From positions 18,486,906 to 18,550,905 of the forward strand of contig CP154957.1 of NCBI GenBank assembly GCA_039621445.1: 64,000 nucleotides of DNA, in the 5' to 3' direction. Made by a program: the position numbers and the translations under genes. Under the pieces are notes generated by a model that saw only the letters and a list, made by a program, of their open reading frames with translations, was not told the origin of the DNA and did no database searches. Shown here in pieces: positions 50,391 through 59,941 of the stretch (positions are counted from its first letter, which is position 1; the number at the start of each line of letters is the position of its first letter). This DNA is from Euglena gracilis (taxonomy: Eukaryota; Euglenida; Euglenophyceae; Euglenales).

Positions 50391-50925
50391 TAACGCAAAA
50401 GTCATTTGGGATGACCAAACGTGCGAGGCCTTGAATAAAATCAACGACTTGCTCCTCGACAACGTGGTCCTCGACATCGCGGATCCATACAAACCGTATG
50501 TCCTGGAGGTCGACAGCAGCAATTACGCTGTTGGTGGGGTTCTTAGCCAGCATAATGCGGCGAATGAACTCCGACCTGTCGCTTTCTTCAGTAGGAAGAT
50601 ACAGAGTGACAACAGGAAAGGACAGGTTAAATGGAGCATTCGCGAAAAGGAGACATATTCCATTGTGCTTATTCTCCAGAAATTCCGCAGCTGGATAGCC
50701 AGCAGCTTGGTCCAGATACTCGTGTTGCCGGATCATGAGAGCCTTCAACACTGGTATACCGAAGACCTGAACAATGCCATGTCATCAGTGGGCAGAAGAT
50801 GCCGATGGCATGAGTTCTTGAGCCAGTTTAACCTGGTGGTTATCTACACCCCAGGTCATACGCAAAACTCCTCTCAGCCGAGCTCCCTGGTATTATCTAC
50901 CCACCCTATAACCGGAGCGATGTAA
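50391..50925 (+). pseudogene. RNase H, element B
   Basis: KPYVLEVDSSNYAVGGVLSQ (first Asp), FFSRKIQSDNRKG, KETYSIVLILQKFRSW, VQILVLPDHESLQHWYTED (third Asp), RRCRWHEFLSQFNLVVIYTP. Nearly continuous over 164 residues. Confidence 0.88.
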
Positions 50926-52410
50926 CGGCCTACGCATCCGCGTTCCGGGCGAATGCGACCGCGATTTGGGCCTGTAGGGCTCGATTCGGCGCGCAATCTG
51001 CACCGCCAGGGACAGCGAATGGAACGGTTGGATCCGGTGCCGTCCCGTGCATATGACTGGTGTCGGTAAAATCGTACTTTCGCTCCGGAGCCGAGATAGG
51101 GTTTCGGTCCCGTCCGCGTCTTTCACCGCATTCGCGAAACCGCCCGTGCGTCAGCACGGGCCCACGTGCTTGTCCTGGGAACCCGGATGAGGGTGATGCG
51201 ACTTTTCATGGCGGCCATGAGGCTGACCAGTTCGCACGTCGGTCCGACGCTGCGGACAACATGCTCGATTCACTACACGTTTCCCGGGTATATCGCAGCA
51301 TTGCCATTTCACCAACGCGTGGAAGGCGCCGGCCTGGACGCACTGCCGGACCCCGTTGCATTACGCGTACGGAAACTCCTACCCCCCGATTTTTCCGCGA
51401 ATGGGATTATTCGCGTGACCCTATGTATAGTACCATTGTGAATAGACTTCGTAATGGTGAGTACATAGAGAATTACTCTCTATCACCATTGCGACTTATT
51501 TTCCGGGATGATTCTGGTTATGAATATTGTAGACCCCAAGACCTGGTTGATGATGTGATTTTGAGTTATCACAACCACGGTCACCCTGGGGCCGCCAAAA
51601 TTCTTTCACTGGTGGGTCGCAGATATTGCACAACCCTGAGTGACAAAGATTTATATTCGCGCTGTTTGTGAATTTCGCAACGGTGCCAAGTTTGTCAGGC
51701 TGTGAAACCGCGCAGAGGTACCTACCCCGGTACGATGGACTTTTTCCCCGTACCACCGGATACTTTCACGTCCCTCTGCATGGATTTTCCTGAACTTTAA
51801 CCTTGCAAAGGATCAGATGACAAAATTTACAATTACGTTTTTGCTGTCGTCTGTCGGCTGAGTGGGTTAATAGTAGCCATTCCATGCCGGAAAGCAGTGG
51901 TGACAGCCCAAATTTTGGCATCCATATTCCTGGAGAAATGTATCTGCTTAATGGGTTTACCGAACGAAATCGTGAGTGATCAAGATCACTTGTTCTCTTC
52001 GCGGTTTTTCACAACTTTGTGCGGTTTACTCGGCACTGAGCAGCATTTTTCCATTATATACCGCCCGAAAGGTAATGGTAGAGCCGAGGAAGCCGTGAAA
52101 TTCGTCGTCAATATGCTTCGCCTTTAACTGGCTGACTCGGGTAAGAACTGGTTATCCGTTCTTCATTGGTGTTTATTTTACATCAATACCTTGCCAGGGT
52201 TGGTATTACCACACTCACCGTATAAAATTGTTTTCGGACGGGACCCTCCGGCCATAGGGGATATCCCCTCGGAGAGACCCGCCCGAAGCAGCTTTAGCTG
52301 TGAAACGTTGTTTGCAGAAGTGGAATCACTCCGCTCTACAGTCCAATCACGTACCACAGAAATTTATTCCAACAAACGGAAATCGTTTTTACAAAACTGC
52401 TAACCACCTG
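50926..52410 (+). pseudogene. Integrase, element B
   Basis: A linker (50,926-51,400) is followed by ENYSLSPLRLIFRD, the HHCC finger YHNHGHPGAAKIL ... CQVCQA, then the core: LCMDFPEL (Asp), EIVSDQDHLFSSRF (Asp), YRPKGNGRAEEAVKF (Glu) and HSPYKIVFGRDPP. Stops at about 51,671, 51,799, 52,127 and 52,403 make it inactive. Confidence 0.85.
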
Positions 52411-52856
52411 TGTATAGTCCAGGTGACCGCGTGTGGGTACGGATTAACCGCGCCCGCATGCAATCTTCCAAGCTAGATCCTCTTTGGCTCGGCCCATGCG
52501 AAATTTTGGACGGGTTAGGTAGTAGCGGGCGATATAAAGTTGCCTTGCCCAACGGGTTTGACGACGTCCATATGGACGACTTCAAACCGTACCTAAGCCC
52601 CCCAGACCGAAAAGGTATCCCCTGCCTATATTTCAAGCCCCGTTCCAGATTACCTGAAACGGACGACTTTGTAGTCGATAAGATGATAGACCACCAGGTC
52701 GACAGGGGTGAGCACTACTGGAAAGTTCGCTCGAAAGGGTATGGGCCAGAGGAGGACACTTGGGAGCCAGCATCCAGTTTTGTTGGACATATCCAGCAGT
52801 ATTGGAAGCTGTGGAATAAGCGCAATAACACAGACATAAACTTAAACACTTTCTGA
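52410..52856 (+). pseudogene. Integrase tail and chromodomain, element B
   Basis: PGDRVWVRINRARM, SSKLDPLWLGPCEIL and VHMDDFKPYL form the SH3-like tail. The chromodomain (about residues 90-140) reads DDFVVDKMIDHQVDRG then YWKVRSKGYGPEEDTWEP. The frame is intact over 148 residues. Confidence 0.88.
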
Positions 52857-52928
52857 AACGATTTCGTTTTGGAGAATGCGTGTGTTTTACGTGAATGTTT
52901 CGCGATTATACCCCCCCCTGCACTGCAT

Positions 52929-52980
52929 CTTCTGTCTTTCTCGCAGAGTTTTTGATTAAGATAGAAGTTTCTTTTTTCAG
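52929..52980 (+). promoter_or_regulatory. Candidate splice acceptors before the extra ORFs
   Basis: Two pyrimidine-rich tracts ending in AG: TTCTGTCTTTCTCGCAG (to 52,946) and TTTCTTTTTTCAG (to 52,980). They lie between the end of Pol and the first extra ORF, where env-bearing elements have a subgenomic splice acceptor. Confidence 0.4.
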
Positions 52981-53047
52981 TGCGCCAGCACTCACCAGCG
53001 ACTGAAAACAAGGTTTCCTTCATTTCAGTCGCCGTTCCGGTAGCATC

Positions 53048-53389
53048 ATGCTGCCTGGACGCGGACCAGGACAAGGTCCACCATGGCCGCAGCCTTCCGG
53101 CGCGGCATACCTGCAGTACCCTCAGTATGCTGAGGCCCCGATTCCGGGTGCCCCACATGCTGAAAGGGTTACAGCCCCGATATTCGCCGCGGCTACCAGC
53201 AGCCGGTCCGCATATGCGGTACCAGATCCATCTGCCGTCCACCAGCCGGCACACCCGCCACCAGCGCAGCGCAGATCGTGCCTGCCCCCGTATGCGGGAG
53301 AGATTATCTCTCGCACTACGGAGACGTTGGAGAGGGCGATGCGTATGTGTGCACACCCCCCAATGCAACCCTTTATGCAAGCATTTTGA
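53048..53389 (+). CDS. Extra ORF 1 of element B, Pro/Ala-rich
   Basis: 113 residues, low complexity, with PPYAGEIISRTTETLERAMRM at the end (shown in part: SRTTETLERAMRM). Not recognised. GC-rich coding style differs from gag-pol upstream. It is placed in B because it lies between Pol and the B 3' LTR once the inversion is reversed. Confidence 0.4.
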   Translation: MLPGRGPGQGPPWPQPSGAAYLQYPQYAEAPIPGAPHAERVTAPIFAAATSSRSAYAVPDPSAVHQPAHPPPAQRRSCLPPYAGEIISRTTETLERAMRMCAHPPMQPFMQAF

Positions 53390-53537
53390 GATGCATACTG
53401 TGCTCAGTTGTTGGTGGTAGCCAACACCCCCGTGGCTCAGTGGTGTCCCTGTGGTCAAGCCCTGATGACGGGGAGACGGTACTTCTCGCCCGCAGCCGAT
53501 TCCGGCTTCCGACTCCGGCCTCGAACCCGCCGAGACC

Positions 53538-54197
53538 ATGATGGACCTGGGCGTGTATGTGCCGCCCATGCTGCAAACGCAGACGCCGGTGGGATCCCAC
53601 ACCGTGCATATGCGTGAGCAGACGCCCCCACCGGTAGGTGAGGCTGTGCATGTCCCACCTGGGATGACGAGAATTTTTGCTCGCCCGCCCTCGCCGCAGC
53701 GAATGCCGCCGCGCGAGCCGCCAGCAGAGCAATTCGTCTCGCAGTACGCAACGCACGCGGACTACCTGCGCGGCGCACGCGTGCTCCCTGCCGGAGAGTC
53801 GGACGTGCCCTCTGAGGCATACGTCCAACACATGTTTGCGCACTGGATGCCGCAGGCACCGGTCGCCCCTGCCCCTGGCGTTGAGCCACGACGGCAGGTG
53901 GAGCTCATAGTGGTGGAGGATGAACCTCCCCACCGAATGGCGACCCGACCGCCCAGTGCACCTCCTGTCCCGACCGGGGATGTCCCGCGTCGGCAGGAGG
54001 GTCCCTACTACCACATGGCACCTCCGGGAACCGAGCAGGATGAGCTTGCTCGGCATTTTCTGCAGGAGCCAGTATTACCGTCTGCAGCACCGGACGAGGT
54101 ATTTCTCCTCTCTGGCTGCCCTTCAGCGGCGTGGATACACCACATACCATCCGTACCAACCGCAGCTGCGGGTGGAAACCCCGGTATTACCCGGTGA
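53538..54197 (+). CDS. Extra ORF 2 of element B
   Basis: 219 residues, proline-rich, with LVVEDEPP-like and QYATHADYLRGARVL segments; no known domain. From about 54,120 the better reading shifts to the overlapping frame (53,920-54,669: LRVETPVLPGEPPEG, QVEASQDTPAGQPP), so the original gene probably continued through a frame break. Confidence 0.4.
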   Translation: MMDLGVYVPPMLQTQTPVGSHTVHMREQTPPPVGEAVHVPPGMTRIFARPPSPQRMPPREPPAEQFVSQYATHADYLRGARVLPAGESDVPSEAYVQHMFAHWMPQAPVAPAPGVEPRRQVELIVVEDEPPHRMATRPPSAPPVPTGDVPRRQEGPYYHMAPPGTEQDELARHFLQEPVLPSAAPDEVFLLSGCPSAAWIHHIPSVPTAAAGGNPGITR

Positions 54198-54797
54198 GCC
54201 CCCGGAAGGTGTGGCAGTATTACCTGCCACCCTGAAGCGCGACAGGGCTACGGAGAACCTTACCCCACAGCCCAGGGGACCCACCCCCAGGGACGCGGAA
54301 GGCGGTTCGGCAATGCAGGTGGAAGCCAGCCAGGATACCCCGGCTGGACAACCACCGGCAGAGGCACAGGTGGCGATGAGCCGTCCTGTCGCCGCAATGC
54401 CACCGCCGATCCCTCCGGTATGGAAAGAGCCGCGACCCCCTGCGTCGAAGCCCAGCCCACGCCAGGCTCCCAGCCAGCGCCCAGCCACACCATCTCCGCG
54501 ACGTGCAGCGGAACAACGGAACGGCCAGGCCCCTCCCCACAGATGGAATGGGAAGGAACCGAACCGACTCCGGCAGCACCAGGCGCCCGACCCTCTGGTA
54601 TTCGCCAGACGGGAAAGGACACCGGCAGGGCTGAAGGCAAAGGCAGGGGAGAAGGCAGAGGCGCGGTAGACAAAGGTAACGGTGAGGGTAAAGGTAAGGG
54701 AACAGGTGCTGAGGAGGAAGAGGAACCAGCAGAAGTCCTCTCGGACTTTGAGCATATGCTCAAGTTCAAGCAGGAGCTGGAGGACGAAGGCTGGTGA
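54198..54797 (+). CDS. Extra ORF 3 of element B, Pro- then Lys/Gly/Glu-rich
   Basis: Two overlapping frames share this stretch (to 54,669 and 54,420-54,797). The last part is GKGKGTGAEEEEEPAEVL followed by FEHMLKFKQELEDEGW, an acidic helix, then TGA directly followed by ATG in the same frame. It may be the linker of a longer polyprotein. Confidence 0.4.
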   Translation, partial: APGRCGSITCHPEARQGYGEPYPTAQGTHPQGRGRRFGNAGGSQPGYPGWTTTGRGTGGDEPSCRRNATADPSGMERAATPCVEAQPTPGSQPAPSHTISATCSGTTERPGPSPQMEWEGTEPTPAAPGARPSGIRQTGKDTGRAEGKGRGEGRGAVDKGNGEGKGKGTGAEEEEEPAEVLSDFEHMLKFKQELEDEGW

Positions 54798-55484
54798 ATG
54801 CAGCATGGATACCATGCTGCAGGAAACCGCCCCGTCACTCCTCCGGAGGCAGTCATCGATGTGGTATTACGCCACACCGAGAACAGAGTCCATTACGGAA
54901 TTGATCTGTACGCCTTCGAAGGTGAAGGTGGCAGACCCTTGCTGGATGCCCAGCCGGGATTCTGGGAGCTCTGGTTTTGGCTGGGATACCCCTGCCAGAA
55001 CTGGGGTCTCTTCAGCGATTCCACTGGTCGCAGTTACCTGCACCAGTTGGGATTCCGCGACCAGCATGTGTTGCCCCGGAGGCTGAAGTCAATCTTCGAC
55101 TTTATCCCTTCAGACGGACCCCTCGGTGTGCAGTGGAAATACTACCCACTGCACCTCGACTTCGAACGCCTGATCGAGGTGTTGTGGTGCAACAACCTCC
55201 AGGTGTGGCTGGTGAGCCATTATGGCTCCATCTTCCGCGTCCGGCGCGTTTCCCTGGCTTACCCACAGAGGTATGACAACTGTTGTAAGTACTGTAGGCA
55301 GGAATTTCCTGTCGACTTCTGGGGATTCGGCGTCCGCGGAAGCCCTCCACCGCCTCGGGATAACCCGGGCCTGGAGATGGGACGCCTCATGCTTATGCAT
55401 GTGTGCCGCGACGCCCCGAATCTCCAGGGCAAAAGTCGCCGCGTGCACAAGCAGCGTATTTTTATGCTGCAGCAATTCTGGTAG
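54798..55484 (+). CDS. Extra ORF 4 of element B: unknown globular protein
   Basis: 228 residues, rich in Trp, Tyr, Phe and Leu, so it looks like a folded domain: PGFWELWFWLGYPCQNWGLF, RSYLHQLGFRDQHVLP, VQWKYYPLHLDFERLIEVLW, CCKYCRQEFPVDFWGF. The CCxxC group could bind metal. No signal peptide or membrane segment. I do not recognise the family. It is in frame with ORF 3 and with ORF 5 across single stops (TGA 54,795; TAG 55,482). Confidence 0.5.
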   Translation: MQHGYHAAGNRPVTPPEAVIDVVLRHTENRVHYGIDLYAFEGEGGRPLLDAQPGFWELWFWLGYPCQNWGLFSDSTGRSYLHQLGFRDQHVLPRRLKSIFDFIPSDGPLGVQWKYYPLHLDFERLIEVLWCNNLQVWLVSHYGSIFRVRRVSLAYPQRYDNCCKYCRQEFPVDFWGFGVRGSPPPPRDNPGLEMGRLMLMHVCRDAPNLQGKSRRVHKQRIFMLQQFW

Positions 55485-55511
55485 CGAGCCTGGACCACGT
55501 ACGTCACGGAG

Positions 55512-56840
55512 GTGTATGTACATCTCCGTGACCCCCAGGACGATAGGCCTGGTATGGAAAGCTTGCCACCAGACTACGGCGACCCCATTGAGGGTCCTCA
55601 TCATCGTCGTCGTCGGCTCGCCGACCTGCGCCCCAACTGGCACCGGGTTGATATCAGCCTGGAAGAACATTTGTGGCGACAGTTCGGCGGTACCCTCGAC
55701 AGGGTGTTATTACTCCAGTTGATGATGTACCCGAAGGCCATCCCCGACCTGCGTATGCCGATTCTGGCACGCGTCCAGGAATTCGAGGAGGGGTTTTTCG
55801 AGGTCTGGGAGGAGACGCGTTACCGCGAACTCCCGGGCCCGAATAGGACAGCAAGCGCATGGGTGCAGCCATCATGGCCACCACCCGTGCCCAACAGCGC
55901 CAGCAGCAGCACGCTTGCCTTTTACAGGCTGGCGGATGCTCAGGGATGCCGATGGCACCTCGACGATCCTCGTTCACCCGAGGATCTGCGCGCCTTCATC
56001 GCCCCGGAGGATAAACCTCTGGTACGAAGGAGACGTGAGGCGTCAGTCGCTTCCACCACCGCGATTCCGCGGCAGGAGGAACGCGAACGTGGCCCCTCCG
56101 TCACCATTCTGGAGGCAGCGCCGCCGTCTTTGACAGGAACGGCTGTATCCTTCATCTCTGCCCCACGAACGGCAGGGGAACGAGCTGTTTCCCCGGCCCC
56201 AGCGGCGGGCGCTCCCGTCTGTCCACCGGCAGGTGGAGAGAAGGAACTCCCTCAGGAGGAAGGAGAGAACGTGGAGGACATCCTATACGCTGCTCTGCCT
56301 TCTCTGGCACAGCCTCGACCAGACGAAACACACACAGAGGATATACCTGTGGCTGCAACGCCTGTCCGGACGGCTGAGCCTCAAGCCGAGGTGACTGGCA
56401 CGGTCGTCGAGGATATCCTCGAGGAACCTGCCAGCCCCACAACACGCACCTCGTTAGGAGGCCGTGTGCTCGGCGCCGTGGTCACCGGCATTACTGCCAT
56501 GGCTGCAGCACTAAAGCCACGAGGTGGAGGCGTAGCATCAGGCTCCGCCGCCGAGGTCGTGGAGACACCAGATGTCGGTGTCCCCGCACCCCCATCTCCG
56601 GCAGCAGTGCAACCACCTACAGGGGATGAGCCCCAGCCGACAGAGACATTTGTCGCACCGGCTACAGCGGAGGATCAACCTCCCGTGGCACCTGCGCCAG
56701 CGGTTGTGGAGGATTAACCTCCTTGACCGGACGTGGAAATGGAAGTGGAGGAGATACCCCCACGACCACCGACACCGCGCAGGGTCCCTGCCGCCCCGAG
56801 GACAATGGCAGAGTTCATGAGAGTGTCAGCGCCCGTGGAA
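55512..56840 (+). CDS. Extra ORF 5 of element B: unknown N-terminal domain, Pro/Glu-rich tail
   Basis: 401 residues to 56,717. The first 150 (RVDISLEEHLWRQFGG, LLLQLMMYPKAIPDL, LAFYRLADAQGCRWHLDD) look folded, the rest is disordered with a short hydrophobic patch VLGAVVTGITAMAAAL. The frame continues past the stop to TMAEFMRVSAPVEA at the inversion breakpoint (56,841). Not recognised. Confidence 0.45.
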
Positions 56841-57073
56841 GCACCATTGCCCGTCAAATTTCACACGGGGCATGTTAAAGAGGTCGATTGAAACACTTGA
56901 CCCCAAAAATGGTCGTATGATGGTGGCACGTAAAGGCCCCTTCAAAGAAAAACGCGGGGGGTTGTGCGCTTGACAGTTTTTCACATATTTTTGAACCCGA
57001 CAAAGTGATTCCTTTTGCCCCCCCAAGGGTGAAAAATGAAAATGCTTTATCATTTCCAACCATAGCCTTTCAG
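56841..57073 (-). pseudogene. Integrase middle part of element C (inverted)
   Basis: ERLWLEMIKHFHF, YVKNCQAHNPPRFSLKGPL (Cys of the HHCC finger) and SVSIDLFNMPRVKFDGQW (first catalytic Asp). It follows REYHAHVGHVGGE at 29,992 and precedes 59,942. Confidence 0.85.
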
Positions 57074-57389
57074 TGTACGTCTGATTCCAAATTCCCCTTT
57101 CCCAATTCCCAAAAAAGCCTTCGCTTTCGCCTTGGCGCACCTCTTTGGGAACTGAAAATGAGGGTAACAGAAAACCCCTTTTCCCAACTTCCCAGGAAGC
57201 AAAGCACAGAGCAATGCAGGGAGGACGGACTGGATATCCAAGTCCGGTCCGGAGAAAAGGAAAGACAAACAAGGAAAAGGAATACCACCTGTGGAGAGAG
57301 AAGGGGCACCCATTAGAAGATCCTAATAGGATCTGTTTCCATCCTAACTTCCTTAACGGAAGTGGACAGAATCATACGCCTGGGACACA
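57074..57389 (-). repeat. 3' LTR of element B (inverted)
   Basis: 316 bp, reverse complement of 29,993-30,308 with scattered differences. Purine tract GGGAGGGGAA lies directly before its TGTGTCCC start on the minus strand (57,390-57,399). Confidence 0.85.
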
Positions 57390-57399
57390 TTCCCCTCCC

Positions 57400-58201
57400 A
57401 GGGCTATGCCCGATTTCCCCTTTGGACCAGGCATTCTGGCCACAGGGATGTCGGACACAGACCTGGTCTGTGTGAGGTGCCCCCTGGCGCATCCACAGGG
57501 GCCCTTTTCGTCGCTCAAGGGGGGGGGGCGGAAAGGAGGGGGACTCGAAAAACGCCGAAAACGCGCAAAATGGTTTCACCTACTTTGCGGTAGCTTACGG
57601 GTATATAGTATTTTATATCCCACTGGGGAAAATGGGGCTGGCACGTTTCCTTGCCAAGCAAACCCATCCACCCGGTTTGGGTGTGCGAAGAGCACCTGGA
57701 ATTTGGTTCTTTGGGCATTCCAGGAAAACCCATGGGGAGGGTGTGGAAGGAGGGGGCCTCTGACCAGTCAAACCTGGGCAGGGCTCATGGCCAGTCAAAC
57801 CTGACCACGCACAAGGAAAAACCTACTGTACAAAATCAACTGCCGGCGACAGCATTTGCCGCGGGGGGAAAGTAGAGAGGAGTGGGGGGTTTGCTTAGGC
57901 CAGAAAAGTTGTGCCGTCTGGCAGCCTTATGGCCTCAAACTGCCGAAAAGAAAAAGGAAAGGAAAAGAGGCCGTCGGCCCTGTGCGCTGCATGTCGCACG
58001 CCCGCGAGAGGGGAGAGGGGAGAGGGGTGTACATGCATGCGCACGGAATCCTGCACATGGCAGCATACCGGTTGGTACTTACTAGCGGCGAATACCGCAA
58101 AGGGTCTTCGAAGGGGGTGTTCGGGCGAATACCCAAACAGGGTGTCAGGCGAATACCTGACGAGGGTTCTGAAAGGCGGCGCATTGGGGCTTACAGACAC
58201 C
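57400..58201 (-). other. Non-coding stretch before the B 3' LTR
   Basis: No supported frame on the minus strand. Plus-strand ORFs here (e.g. 57,856-58,350) lack domain character. CG-rich short repeats GCGAATACC occur near 58,085-58,165. Confidence 0.45.
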
Positions 58202-58870
58202 TCACCTGCCTTTATCGGCTGGGCGTTCGCGCACCTCACGCCAGTAGTCGTGTTGAGGGTCCCCTAATGGGTCCTCAACCAACTCAAGTTGGCGTGGGGA
58301 ACACTGCGGAGCGGATTCACTCCGGATGTTGTTCTGATCTGGATCGTTGATATCACAGGATGGGGTCTCCCAGTCATTGATCCAATTGTCCGGCAGCTTC
58401 TCCCTGGTACGATCAGCATGATGCTGAAGGTACCGTTGGAGCTGCTCCCAGAAAATTCTGGGCATCATCACCGGCCAGATGATGTAATTCATCCGGGGGT
58501 GATTTGCAGGCACCTGCAGGGGCATCCCCGGGGTCTGCTTGAAGTTGACGTCATACGTCCACCTCGCTGTCCGAGCTCTTGCGGTATGGGGCCGTAATAC
58601 AGCCGCCAACCAAACTCTTAAGTCCACCAAATCGTGTTCTTCAGGGGGCCACATTGGCAAGGCGTATCCGCCGTGCTGGCGCTTGGAGAACAAGGGGTAA
58701 ACCTGTGTCTCCCAGTCGCCATCGGTCCAGAGGTAAGGCATTCTTACCTTGACGTGTTCCTCGACGCCGAGGCGCATTGCCCCAGCGTCGGTCTGGAACT
58801 CACGGGCCATTGCCGTGTGGCGGTAGCTTTCTAACTTTCGGAAGTCGGAGTGCTTCAGGCGGCGTTCCAC
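58202..58870 (-). CDS. Extra ORF 8 of element B (inverted): unknown protein
   Basis: 222 residues, globular composition: YLWTDGDWETQVYPLFSK, YALPMWPPEEHDLVDLRVWL, MNYIIWPVMMPRIFWEQL, DNWINDWETPSCDIND. No known motif. It starts 9 bases after the stop of ORF 7 (58,880) on the minus strand. Confidence 0.5.
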   Translation of the reverse strand: MERRLKHSDFRKLESYRHTAMAREFQTDAGAMRLGVEEHVKVRMPYLWTDGDWETQVYPLFSKRQHGGYALPMWPPEEHDLVDLRVWLAAVLRPHTARARTARWTYDVNFKQTPGMPLQVPANHPRMNYIIWPVMMPRIFWEQLQRYLQHHADRTREKLPDNWINDWETPSCDINDPDQNNIRSESAPQCSPRQLELVEDPLGDPQHDYWREVRERPADKGR

Positions 58871-58879
58871 CTTTTTGTA

Positions 58880-59338
58880 CTACTTCTTCCACTTCTCCAG
58901 TGTCCCCCAGTGTTGCGGGAGAATGGTGGTGACTGCACCATCGGCAGTCTGCACAAATTTAGCACCTACACAGTTGATGCACAAGGCAGGGACATCCCTG
59001 TCGTGAGCATTCTCACTGTAGGAGTAGTTCAAACTGTGCTTCCAGGCGTTCAGGCACTCGCCACATACGAGCGCCACACAGTTCGGGACATATGCCCTGT
59101 GATGGAACGTCTTGGATTGCACCTGCCGCTTGCACACATGCACAAGCGGTTGGTTGTGCCGAACATGGTGGCACACGGTGCACGTCCAGGCATAGGACGT
59201 GCCGTGCTGGAAATCCAACACACAGTCCTCACCAAAGCACTGTGCAGTACTCTGTGTGAGCGCCTGTTCCAAAATGTCCAGGTATGTTCCGCGGCATAGT
59301 GCAAAGGTTCTCCTCGGACGAAGAGGGGCTGAAACCAT
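58880..59338 (-). CDS. Extra ORF 7 of element B (inverted): Cys/His-rich protein
   Basis: 152 residues. Pairs CTVCHH, HVCKRQ, CVALVCGEC and CINC are spaced like a zinc-binding treble-clef or RING-type module (about residues 50-130). From GTYLDILEQAL on it continues the protein of the upstream ORF 6 after a frame break. Possible nucleic-acid or protein binding; no family assigned. Confidence 0.5.
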   Translation of the reverse strand: MVSAPLRPRRTFALCRGTYLDILEQALTQSTAQCFGEDCVLDFQHGTSYAWTCTVCHHVRHNQPLVHVCKRQVQSKTFHHRAYVPNCVALVCGECLNAWKHSLNYSYSENAHDRDVPALCINCVGAKFVQTADGAVTTILPQHWGTLEKWKK

Positions 59339-59941
59339 CGCTTCAGTGACCCTTTCTGGTGCCTAATAGCAGCCAGTTTCCTCTTCCTTTCTTCTACGGT
59401 GCCTAGGCTGGTCAGGATATCCTGGGTCCAGAGCTGGGCCTCCGCAGACACAGGGGGTGAAGCAGGTTCATCCTGCTCCTCATCTGTCGATCCGGGGGAA
59501 GATGTGGCCTGTCGACCACGAGCCTTACCTTTTGGTTTGCTCTGGCCGTACCCGGACGATGCAACTGCCGAATAGTCGTGCATTGTCGTAGGGCCTTTCG
59601 GCTGTCCGCCAGTCTGGCCTCCAGCGCCACCTTTCGGTGGTGGTTTCCCATCACCGCTTTAGCCGGGGGCTTACAAGGTGCAGCACCCGGTTTGCCACCC
59701 TTCGGCTTCGCACTCCCGGAATCAGGAGGCGATGCCTGCGGCTTACTCCTGGTAACAGGAGCCGATGGTGCCGGAGCAGACGTTTGCCGTCTTGGCGAAG
59801 CGGGCATAATGACCGCTTGGTCGAGCATGACGCTCCGAGGGGTCGGCACGCGTTCCTGGGGTTGTTCAGCCGGCCGTCCCCGAGAAGGTTCATCCTGCCC
59901 GACGGGGCGTGGTCCTGTGGTCTTCACCGGAATAATCTGAT
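59050..59941 (-). CDS. Extra ORF 6 of element B (inverted): disordered basic part leading to the Cys-rich module
   Basis: Two minus frames (59,412-59,941 and 59,050-59,583). PVKTTGPRPVGQDEPSRGRP, KPKGGKPGAAPCKPPAK, then YGQSKPKGKARGRQ, TQDILTSLGTVEERKRKLAA and HQKGSLKRWFQPLF. The residues past GEPLHYA are out of frame. In the un-inverted element this follows ORF 5. Confidence 0.4.

Larger units (their letters stand above)
29993..57389 (+). mobile_element. Element B: large gypsy element with nested insertions and an inverted end
   Basis: B has a 316-bp LTR at each end: 29,993-30,308 (plus) and 57,074-57,389 (now minus because of an inversion). Between lie gag, TAG, protease and methyltransferase-like domain (to 36,211), the MITE carrying element E (36,212-49,193), RT to chromodomain (49,194-52,856), and an additional region of unfamiliar ORFs. 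Removing insertions and restoring the inversion gives an element of about 16.7 kb, large for a gypsy element. The insertion site is the integrase of C; a short imperfect duplication (GAAG / GAAA) lies at the ends. Many stops and frame changes show it is dead. Confidence 0.8.

Noticed and set aside
53373-54056. 227-residue minus-strand ORF and other antisense ORFs in the extra region of B
   Set aside because: Antisense shadows of the Pro-rich plus-strand ORFs with Arg/Leu-rich reading typical of GC-rich complements.
57856-58350. Plus-strand ORF of 164 residues in the inverted block
   Set aside because: Overlaps other frames equally open, lacks domain features and lies in what should be leader to the B 3' LTR.
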